A stretch of 64,000 bases of DNA from Epiperipatus broadwayi (Eukaryota > Onychophora > Udeonychophora > Euonychophora > Peripatidae), in NCBI GenBank assembly GCA_028023455.1, contig JAQFVV010012537.1, forward strand, positions 62,001 through 126,000, written 5' to 3'. The notes under the pieces are model-generated. The model did not search any database. It was not told the origin of the DNA and saw only the letters and a list, made by a program, of their open reading frames with translations. Of this stretch, positions 28,001-40,000 are shown piece after piece; position 1 is the first letter of the stretch; every line of letters begins with the position of its first letter. The position numbers were made by a program, and so were the translations under genes.

Positions 28001-31000
28001 AGAAATCTAAATCGACGGCACAGTGCTATGCGCCAAGAAACTAGCTCAAAGGTTGGTGAGGATCAGAGACCCCTGAACTGACATTAATATCTGATAATAA
28101 ACTGAATAAAAATAAATTTAAATCGAATCATATGTATATGTTCGGGTTGCCAACACAGACAGCGAGCATTAACATTAAAATAATTATGAAAGAATTAAGA
28201 ACTAAGAAACCAAGTGTGTTTAGAAAATATTTAATAATAATAATTTGTTTGGTTTGAATTTTAAATAAAGATTAAGTTAATTAATTCTAGTCCTTAAACA
28301 AAATTTATAATTATAATAAGAGTGGCGGTCCTCATTATATGCCAATGAATATTACGCAATATTTGAAAGTCTATGTCTATGCCCCCAACAAGGAATAAAA
28401 GGCAGATAAAGGTATTCATTAGTAAAGGAAATTTTTACTCTAATTTTATACGAAAGAATGTGATATTTATTTTCACATTCGCAAATCCATTCATGAAGAG
28501 CAAGATACGTATTTTAGGGCATAACTTTGATCTTTATTAGAGAACTTATTTTGAGATATAACGGAGAATTTGTTGGACTTTAATTTAAATCACTTCATCA
28601 CGAATTACGAGCATCAGAGCGGGCTTTACCGGAACAGAGAGGCAACGGTGCTGACGAATTATGAGCTATAAAATGAAATTGAAAGACGATAGCTGGTCGA
28701 TAATCTAAGTCCTATGGTGGCTTGCATATGACAAGTCTTATGCCCTTTGACTAATATGAACAGGAGAGGAAGTGCTTTCTTCCTCGATAATTTAAAATAA
28801 CAGAAATATTATCACCGACCAGCCTGACGGAGCGGAAGATTGCCCTACGTCAGCAACGTTCGAAGATGATGACTTGATAGTCATCGTTTGAAAAATAAAA
28901 CCCAATTATAGAATGCTCTACGTGATGACTTGATCAATTTAATCAAAGTCAAACGAGCTTTTAACTAAAATTATTTAAAGTATTTGTAAATCATATTAAT
29001 TATGCCCCAATCATCATGCCCTTCCTGAATCTAAATAGCAAGTAATTGAAATTTGAATTAGAATATATTTGATTCCTTTATCGGCCCTTTTGCAAAAATA
29101 TTTTAACATTATATATATGAATAAATACATATTGGTAAACACAAGAAAATAACTGGGGCATAGATTAGAAATGGAGCTAATAATTTATTATTAGCCAATT
29201 ATAAAAATAACACACATTTAATAATTTCTTTCGACTCGATGATTGATAGAACTGTATAAATCTAGTTCTAATGGGCGAGAATTAACTATCAGAATTAAGT
29301 TTATATTACTTGTATAAGGCAAAGAAAACGAAGGAGATCATCGAGTCGAAGGATTATTGGCATATCATTAAAAATAACAACATTAATAAATTTACTCAAT
29401 AAATATACATAATAAAATAAATGAACCGCCACGTAAGAAAGGAAAGTTAAAGACTAGAAGTTGAGAGAATTACGATATAATAGCATAAATAAAAGTAAGT
29501 TTACACAGAGATTATGACATTTATAGAATGAAAAGAGCTCTTAAAGGGAGTGTAAAGTAAAGTTCGGAACTGGCCAGAAAGTTTAAGGTTCATTATGGAA
29601 ATATATTACCCATTTCTTCCGGGCTGGATCCTTAGGTTACACGTCCGAGTTGGTAAAAACGTAGGCACGCATTTAGTTGATTACTTGAACAGCATTTTAT
29701 TTGATTTTGGCAGCATGATTTGTCTGGAAAAGATTCAGCAGCTCCATTGAAGATTTTCAGGGGACTTCAGGAACCGATAGCCAGATTCCTGACGTTTAGC
29801 CCCTTACCATGATCGAAACACTATTTAAAACGCACAGAGTTTACTGCACTTCTCTACAACAAAGATGGCTTCTTTTCTCCAAACTTTTCAGAGCTATATA
29901 TACTGTCCTCTGATGCCTTCAGGCTAGCGCTTCTTTCATTATCAATGTTTTTAGATTTACTGGTTGTTTTTAGATACATTCCTTCGATAAGGCTTTCAAA
30001 CTCATTAACTTGAATTCATTTTCTAATTAGAAAATGAATTCTTAAAATCAGAAAATGATTTTAATTAGGAAATCCTTATCTTTTTTTCTAATTAATAAAA
30101 CTTTAACTGTTGTTTTTGGAAAGGGAAAATCTGAAAGCTTATCGAAAGAATGTAGCTTTTAATCATTAAAACTTTAACAAATTATTTAAAAGTAAAAAAC
30201 AAATAGTCCCGACGCAATGAAACTTTCGAACAATTATATATATTTAAATATTTACAAATATATATGCACAATCCATGCAGTTGTAATATATATAAATTCA
30301 TGAATAATTTTATCATGAATTTATTAATAGAATTGATCAATTTAAATCTGAAAGAATTAATTTTAATACGCATTTATAAAATAAGTTTCCTTTATGGAAA
30401 TTAGCGTGGATTGAACGTATAAAGCCCCATTGCATCGGAAATTTAAGGTTAGTACTAGGGTTTGAAGTGGGCTTATGGCTAGATGTCATGAAGCTAGGAT
30501 CGAACTCAGATCCGACTGCTTCATTTCATTTCACTTCAAGAAAAAAAAAAAACAATGAAAAAAAAAATCTCTTTACTTATACGTGATACAGTCGCATAAG
30601 TGTACTCGACTAGTTGGTAGACTCTGGGAGAACAGCATGAGCATGAATAATATCATCTGTACAAACTAGAAAATTATACATGTCTCATTGCGATCATTTT
30701 TTGAATATTATCTAGCTTATAATAAGCTTATAATAAATCGGTCTGATAATCAAGTCTCATTTTCCCTATGGTCGTGTCAGTTGGTTATCTGCATATATAT
30801 CTGTCATTCATTTAATGGTTGTCCTATTGTTTCCCTGGATCAGGTGGTACATATGGTTTTAACCTTTGATAATGGTCATAGTCTTGGTCTTTTCTGGTTG
30901 GCGTCAAGTTCCCATAGTCTATTGCAGTCAGTAATTCTATGGCCTTTTCTGCGACTGAATGCACACAAAAAAATTCTTTAACATTATCTAAATGAGTGAG

Positions 31001-34000
31001 GGGGTTCCCTCCTGAGTCTTCTTTGAAAATTTGAGTCTGTATTGAGGATCCAGGGAATGGTATCTGTAAAGTCCTCATACTAAGTTGAGGATTCATCATC
31101 TGTCCCCTTTCTACTTTTGGTTTTATTGTACTAGTGGTCTGAACATCTTTTTCCCTTTCTGTATTTATATCAGCTTCTTTAACTGTTTCTTGATTTGACT
31201 CAACTTTTCCACTGTCATCCTCTTTGCTATCCACAACTTCTTTTGGTGTGGTCTGATCATCTTCATCATCGATTTTTGGGGCTTCATAAGGATTTATTTC
31301 TTGCTGATGCTTTACATTCTCTGGTTTTGAGTTGGTTTGGATGCCTCGTTCTTCCTCAAGCCTTAAAATCCTTTTCCATCATCATCATCATTAGCTTCCT
31401 GTCTTCTCTCATTTCTCTGAGAATCGTATGTAAAGTGTCTCTTCCCATTTTTGAAAATAAGTAAATAATATAATAGACAGTGTGAATCACAACTTATGGC
31501 ACTCTCTGTATACTTAAATAATAACCTTTTCTTTAGTACATTTAGTTAGGTCTCTGACTACTGGTCCCATTGTCCCTATCTTCACTAGCTGCTGCATATT
31601 ATTTCCCCAATCTATGTAATCTGCCTTTTTTCGTTTAGTTTTAGTTTACCTATGTTTTCTTGGTTAGCTCTTTCTATTAATTCTTTGAATGAGACATGTA
31701 TTTTATTAAAAAAACACTATTAAAGATAAGAACAAACATTACTCACTTTCCCTCTGTTCAACTGTTCTCCCATGTCTGAAAAAAAAAAAACTATACAAAT
31801 GATTAGTGATATACAAATATTCATATATATATATATATTAGCAGGTTGCACAAGTAATTCTCTGTATTGGACACATTTGGTTTTTTTATTATTTAGACAA
31901 TTGACCCACTACTGTGCTGACAATCAAATTTGCTGACAAATTTATTTATATGGGTGCCAGTGAGCAAAATGAGATCAATAGGGCATGTGAAATAACCCAT
32001 TGACCCCCAAACCACATATGATTGACCTAACTTTTGATAAAACAATTTAATTGATGATGAGTATTTATTATTTAATAACAACTGACGCGTTCCTGACCTG
32101 AGTTTAAATATAGGAATTCAAATATTATTTCTACTAAGCATGAGGCTTTCACACACACACACAAAAATGTCAAAATCAATATTACACAAGAACTTTTATT
32201 TGTTGATATCATTTTTAATCTTGCTAGCATGAAAGCATGTAACCCATTTAAGCATTTTGCCAACTGCATCTGGCTGCTTGGTGTACACAAAAGGTCTTCA
32301 CCTGCTTTGAGGTTACTCTAGAAATTATTGTCATTAAAGCGTAATGTCACACTGCATCAGACCGCTTGACAAATAATTCCCAGTTTGAAGGTCTTCGCCT
32401 ACTTTGAGGCTACTAAGAATATGGAGCGAACAATTAATATATATGCTAGCAAGCAATACTTTGAAATTTAAAACTTTTAACATGATATCATATTGGATAT
32501 TTTTAATTATAAAACTGAGATACATATAATTAATTTTGACACAGACAAAATATTTCATTTATTTTACCCCTTGCTTTGATCTATGGACTCTTACTACTTT
32601 TCTAACGACATTTTTCCTACTGTCATGAACGCGTATAAACAAACGTATAATATATATACTGATATAGTACACGTATAATTAATTTATATATATATTGTAT
32701 CTTATTACTTTTCTTTGAATAATTATTTTAACTAACAAATCTTTTACTGAAGAACATTTAAAAAATAATCTTGTAAACATTTAATTATAAGAAAGAAAAT
32801 TACAAAATGACATTTTAATTTATTAAATTTCGCATAACTTTTCTCTTAAATATATACAACACTTTTTAAAACATTGCTCTCTACTGAAACATTTAATTTA
32901 TCGAGATCTCAATTGACTGAGTAACTAAGATCATAATTACTATCTCCAGGGTATGTGTGGGGTTTATTAATCGAAGCCCCAACGATTGGGCAGCCAAAAA
33001 CATAACCATGTACCAGTCGAAAATGTACCACCACCTAAACGCAAGTCGGATCCAAACTCAGCTGGTTCAAAACTGAATTCAAACCCATTTTACCAGCTCA
33101 GATTAGTAGAAATCTAAATCGATGGCACAGTGCTATGCGCCAAGAAACTAGCTCAAAGGTTGGTGAGGATCAGAGACCCCTGAACTGACATTAATATCTG
33201 ATAATAAACTGAATAAAAATAAATTTAAATCGAATCATATGTATATGTTCGGGTTGCCAACACAGACAGCGAGCATTAACATTAAAATAATTATGAAAGA
33301 ATTAAGAACTAAGAAACCAAGTGTGTTTAGAAAATATTTAATAATAATAATTTGTTTGGTTTGAATTGTAAATAAAGATTAAGTTAATTAATTCTAGTCC
33401 TTAAACAAAATTTATAATTATAATAAGAGTGGCGGTCCTCATTATATGCCAATGAATATTACGCAATATTTGAAAGTCTATGTCTATGCCCCCAACAAGA
33501 AATAAAAGGCAGATAAAGGTATTCATTAGTAAAGGAAATTTTTACTCTAATTTTATACGAAAGAATGTGATATTTATTTTCACATTCGCAAATCCATTCA
33601 TGACGAGCAAGATACGTATTAGAGAACTTATTTTGAGATATAACGGATAATTTGTTGGACTTTAATTTAAATCGCTTCATCACGAATTACAAGCATCAGA
33701 GCGGGCTTTACCGGAACAAAGAGCAACGGTGCTGACGAATTATGAGCTATAAAATGAAATTGAAAGACGATAGCTGGTCTATAATCTAAGTCCTATGGCG
33801 GTTTGCATATGACAAGTCTTATGCCCTCTGACTAATATGAACAGGAGAGGAAGTGCTTTCTTCCTCGATAATTTAAAATAACAGAAATATTATCACCGAC
33901 CAGCCTGATGAAGCGGAAGATTGCCCTACGTCAGCAATGTTCGAAGATGATGACTTGATAGTCATTGTTTGAAAAATAAAACCCAATTATAGAATGCTCT

Positions 34001-37000
34001 ATGTGATGACTTGATCAATTTAATCAAAGTCAAACGAGCTTTTAACTAAAATTATTTAAAGTATTTGTAAATCATATTAATTATGCCCCAATCATCGTGC
34101 CCTTCCTGAATCTAAATAGCAAGTAATTGAAATTTGAATTAGAATATATTTGATTCCTTTATCGGCTCTTTTGCAAAAATATTTTAACATTATATATATG
34201 AATAAATACATATTGGTAAACACAAGAAAATAACTGGGGCATAGATTAGAAACGGAGCTAATAATTTATTATTAGCCAATTATAAAAATAACACACATTT
34301 AATAATTTCTTTCGACACGATGATTGATAGAACTGTATAAATCTAGTTCTAATGGGCAAGAATTAACTATCAGAATTAAGTTTATATTACTTGTATAAGG
34401 CAAAGAAAACGAAGGAGATCATCGAGTCGAAGGATTATTGGCATATCATTAAAAATAACAACATTAATAAATTTACTCAATAAATATACATAATAAAATA
34501 AATGAACCGCCACATAAGAAAGGAAAGTTAAAGACTAGAAGTTGAGAGAATTACGATATAATAGCATAAATAAAAGTAAGTTTACACAGAGATTATGACA
34601 TTTATAGAATGAAAAGAGCTCTTAAAGGGAGTGTAAAGTAAAGTTCGGAACTGGCCAGAAAGTTTAAGGTTCATTATGGAAATATATTACCCATTTCTTC
34701 CGGGCTGGATCCTTAGGTTATACGTCCGAGTTGGTAAAAACGTAGGCACGCATTTAGTTGATTACTTGAACAGCATTTTATTTGATTTTGGCAGCATGAT
34801 TTGTCTGGAAAAGATTCAGCAGCTCCATTGAAGATTTTCAGGGGACTTCAGGAACCGATAGCCAGATTCCTGACATTTAACCCCTTACCATGATCGAAAC
34901 ACTATTTAAAACGCACAGAGTTTACTGCACTTCTCTACAACAAAGACGGCTTCTTTCTCCAAACTTTTCAGAGCTATATATGCTGTCCTCTGATGCCTTC
35001 AGGCTAGCGCTTCTTTCATTATCAATGTTTTTAGATTTACTGGTTGTTTTTAGATACATTCCTTCGATAAGGCTTTCAAACTCATTTACTTGAATTCATT
35101 TTCTAATTAGAAAATGAATTCTTAAAATCAGAAAATGATTTTAATTAGGAAATATTATCTTTTTTCTAATTAATAAAACTTTAACTATTGTTTTTGGAAA
35201 GGGAAAATCTGAAAGCTTATCGAAAAAATGTAGCTTTTAATCAATAAAACTTTAACAAATTATTTAAAAGTAAAAACAAATATTCCCGACGCAATGAAAC
35301 TTTCGAACAATTATATATATTTAAATATTTACAAATATATACGCACAATCCACGCAGTTGTAATATATATAAATTCATGAATAATTTTATCATGAATTTA
35401 TTATTAGAATTGATCAATTTAAATCTGAAAGAATTAATTTTAATACGCATTTATAAAATAAGTTTCCTTTATGGAAATTAGCGTGGATTGAACGTATAAA
35501 GCCCCATTGCATCAGAAATTTAAGGTTAGTACTAGGGTTTGAAGTGGGCTTATGGCTAGATGTCATGAAGCTAGTATCAAACTCAGATTCGACTGCTTCA
35601 ATATATGTTATTATTATACTTTTAGAATATTCAATAATTATTAAAGGAAATGACTGACTTAATAAGTTCTTATTTCAACTATCATGTCTGTGTTTAGAGT
35701 AAACAATGCAAATTATTGCTATGTTCTGAAGGTCCCAAAAGACTAGTCAGACAACAATAATAATTTACGCAGTATACGAAGAATAGATGCATAGCAGATG
35801 TTAAACTAGAAAACATTTAGACATTTGAGGTTACTTCACAACGCAACAATAAGAACAACCTATTAATTCCTTTGAATGGTCTAACAAAGTTCTAAACTTT
35901 TGTCTGACCTTAGAGTGCTGCTTCTTCTGCCTTAGCACTGTTAAATGACAACACTTTCAGTCATATCTCTGTGCAGGAGTAGCTATCTCACATCTTTATA
36001 TCAGTTTTTTCTAACAGTGTAATTTACATACTTTGTTTTGTAATATATTTTAGTTGCAGCACTCTTTTTATTAGTCTTTTAGGGATTTTAGGGGCGTTAT
36101 TTTCAGTGAAAATAATTTGTGAGCATCTACCTATAAATATACTTTTTTTATATTAAATTATATATAAAGGCGTTCATTCCTCTCCCTACTCTAGAAAATC
36201 ACAGACTTGCTGGCAGACATAATCTTTAAATTTAATAGGTAGTCAGCGAATTCGTGGAGTTCTAGAGTTATTCTCTCTGTTTCATCTATTGGAGTAGCTA
36301 AACGTTATTGTTGTTTATGTACAACATCTTTTTTATTTTGTATCAATACTTCTAAATCTACATCATTATCTGGATTATTCAATAATATATTTCTTTTAAT
36401 TACTTTATCTTCAAACATTTTATTTTGATGGATGTCTGGTAAAGTGTCCTTATAACAATGGCGAAGGTGATTAATATATCTTTTTAATTCCCTCCTGTTC
36501 TGTAATTTTATTAATCTTACTTGCTTTGACAACACTTCCATTATTACACCAGGTAGCCATTCAAGTTTTAGAAGATCATGTATCCATACATTTTTACCTG
36601 ACAAGAAATATATAAAATTTGGGTTTCTCTTTTTTTTATTAGCAGTGGAGAATAGTCTAGTTAAGTGAGTGTGGATAAAATGATATATCAATAAGTCTGA
36701 TAACATCTTACTTATCGCAGTGATAGGCTTAAAATGCTAATTGTACATAGCTTCCATTCAAGCTTCCGACATACTTCTCATTTTCATTTTTTTCAATATG
36801 TTTTTTAAATGTTGCACAGCTTTCTTGGCAATTCTGTTATTTACTTTCAGGAAGATATGGTGGACTGAGGATATTTGTTTTGCACACACTCTTTAAACTT
36901 TTGCAATGTGAAACCTGTACCGTTATCTGTCACTATCAATTCTGGGAATCCATGTGTAGCAAATATTTCATTCAATGGTGTTATTGTGCATTCAACATTT

Positions 37001-40000
37001 GTGCTCTCCACTAACTTATATTCAGTCCATTGTGAATAAGCATCTTCTAGTATTAACATAATATATCTTTACAATGGGTCAGTATAATTAGATGACTACG
37101 AGTCTGAGAAGTCGTAGACTTTTCCCATGGTTCAAATTGTTTAGCCAGTAATTTGTTGTCAGTTAGAGCACACTTTAATCATGTGTTCAATATCGGTTGT
37201 TAGGTTTGGCCACCATACATATGATCAAGCTGATGCTTTCATCTTGACAATTCCAGGCTGCTTTGATGTTAGTAGATTCAGTACGAGATTTTGTTCCTGG
37301 GAGGAATGAGCACACGATTAACAGCCAGCATGCATCCATTACAAATGGAAAATTCATCTCGCAGGTTCCAAATTGATTTACTAAGTCTGGTAGTATCTGT
37401 TTTTGGCCATCCAAATTTGATCCATTTCATAAGTTGAGCATATATCCCTCCCTTATCATGCCTGGTAAATTTAACTATAACTATGACGATGCTGTTCATA
37501 CTTTTGGATTTCATTGAGTCTATGTAAATTATTTCTTTAATTACCTATTCTTTTTGTCAGAAAATCAGAATAGAGCATCTGCATAACCAATTTCTTTTCC
37601 CAGTTTACAAACTAAATTATAATCATAACTGGATAGAATATTAATCCAATGTAGCATTCGCTGGCTCACATGTTTTGGGATTTTTTTTTCTGTGCCAATA
37701 ATACTCATTTGGGAGATGGTCCATGCAAATTCGAAATCACTGATCATAAATCTATTAATGGAACTTCTTGATTGCAAAAATGACAGCCAATGCCTCTTTA
37801 TCTGACTATAATTTTTACTGATGAAGTCAAAACTCTGGAGACATAGGCAATCGGACATTTGCCTACATAACATGGATGAAACATAACACCTCTGATACCA
37901 TATTCGAATGCATCAGTTGTTATTATCACCTCTAGATCATTATACCAGCAATTTTTCAGAGATTAAAAAATCCTTAGCTTTCTTAAAAGCCTCATCATCT
38001 TCACTGATCCAAGTCCAACATTGTTTCTTTTTGAGAAGTTGATACAATGGCAATAAACAGTGTGATTTTTTCTTCATAAAACTTTTGTAAAAGTTCAAAA
38101 GTCCTAGGAATACTTGCAGTTCTTTTACATTTGTAGGCTTCTCAGCATTTTTTATTGCTTTTACTTTGCCATGGTCTCGGTATTGGCCATTAGTATTTAT
38201 AATACGTTCAAGAAATTTTATTTCTTTCGTAGATCATATACATTTATTAGCATTTACTTTGACTTTTACACTTTCTAGTTTTGAGCACATTATGTCCACT
38301 TGCTTTTCTAATTGTGCTTACGTAGTTGCAATAATCAAGATGTAGTCTAGCTAGTGAATTATGCTAACCACCTTCAAACAGCATATCCATTTTTGCCTGG
38401 AAAATGTTTGGCGCAACGGAAATACCATAAGGTAATTTATTATATTTGTATAGTCCATTATGAGTGGTTAAGGTCAACAGTTCTACTGTTTTCTCTGTTG
38501 CTACTATTTCTGGAAAGCAGCTTTTAGATCTATTTTCGCAAAGTAGTTAGTTTTTTGTAATAGTGCCAATACTTCACGAATACTTGGAACCGGATATGAC
38601 CCTTTGTTAATGAATTTATTCAGAGTGACTTTATCTCTGCACAATCGCAAACTTCCATCTGGTTTACAATTATAACTACTAGGGTGGCCTACGCAGAATC
38701 TTCAGTAGATGTTAAAACTCCCTTAGAAACTAACCCACTCAGTGTTTTTTCAACTTTATCTCTTAAGACAAATGATATTTTGTGAGGCTTACATATGATC
38801 GGATGTGCATCTTTCATCAATTCCACATTCACTGGTCTAATTCCTAGTTCAGCTGATCCGGATTTAAATAATCCTGGGTATCTCTTTTTTATAAATTTCT
38901 ACTTGGACTGTTTTTAATACATTTATGTGTATACTCAGAGGTCCATACATACATAAATAAAACATACACATGTGAAAAACATTAAATAACACTTATATGA
39001 TAAAAATAATGTGATGTTTTACATGTATTATATTACAATAAATATAACTATTAACAATACTAATCATTTTCTATAAGCATTTAATACTTTCAATTTATTT
39101 ATTATTTTCAAATCTAAGTTGATAGTTTTGACTGTTTTTAATGGTGTTTCTCAGCTCTATAAACAAATAAAAAAATCTCAAATTATATACATACATCCAC
39201 ACCTACTATATACATAAATCAAATTTTTTTATAAATAGAAAATGTAAGAACTTTTTTAAATATATAATTAATATCTGCTTAATTTTTTTTTTATATTCTC
39301 TGGAAATCTTTTTATATATATAAAACATATTTTATATATTTACATCTCTAAGGAACATTGTTGAATAGTCTAAATGTGAGCCTAGATTTGGAAGAAGTGA
39401 ACAAATTACATGTATTAAATTTATGTATATGGAAAATGATTAATATTGTTATTATTACTTATATTTAGTATATGGTTGTAGTAGTGTTATTATAATGTAT
39501 TGTGATTAATCCAATTTTCAATGCAATCTACTTTTAAATAAACCTGTTAAACAAAAGGATTAAAAAACAACAACAAAATATTAAGATGTTTGCATACCCA
39601 TATGCATTTCAATTTAATATAGTTACATTTATACAAAAAAATTATTAAATGCAAGCAGAAGTAATTTATTATTTTTAAACTCAGAATATTTGGCAATATT
39701 TTTTTTTCTTATTATAAAAAAAATCACTAAACTGATATATATTAAATACAGAAGTAGTAATATTCTTTATTATATTTATTCTTTTAAAGATGGAATAACA
39801 TATCATACTTTACAACTTTCTTAAACACTTTATCAATACTCTTTATTTATTTATATCAAACTAACAGTTTCGACTGTCCTGCCTGCCGTCATCATGAGAG
39901 CTACAATATTCAAATATATAATTATACAATTAGTACACTTATACACATATTCATTTACATAATTAAATACACAATATAAACAAAAATAAATGTACATTTT

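Larger units (their letters stand above)
27903..35600 (-). mobile_element. Non-autonomous LTR retrotransposon with 2.6 kb LTRs (LARD-like)
   Basis: Seen: two direct repeats of 2621 and 2592 bp (27903-30523 and 33009-35600) surround 2485 bp of interior. Each starts TGTACCAGTCG and ends GACTGCTTCA. The outer flanks both carry atatat, as a target duplication would. On the minus strand the interior starts TGG directly at the LTR edge (33008 downward), a primer-binding-site position. It ends with purine-rich gaagtgaaatgaaa next to the other LTR, a polypurine-tract position; the plus strand has neither. The LTRs agree at about 98% by eye. The interior shows no protease, RT, RNase H or integrase, only a broken gene-like segment. 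Known: long-LTR elements lacking pol (LARDs) depend on enzymes supplied in trans. The insertion lies in the sense direction of NBAS. Confidence 0.8.

Noticed and set aside
30688-30981. 97-aa plus-strand open frame
   Set aside because: Opposite strand of the gene-like segment in the LTR element. The minus-strand reading has charged, protein-like composition; this one does not.
34890-35093. 67-aa plus-strand open frame in LTR 2
   Set aside because: It is disrupted in LTR 1 by indels and lies antisense to the inferred element direction.
27903-38930. One single Gypsy element including both the long LTRs and the pol relic
   Set aside because: The pol relic lies outside the LTR pair. The sequence next to LTR 2 on that side (atatat, then AT-rich DNA) is a target-duplication flank and not a polypurine tract.
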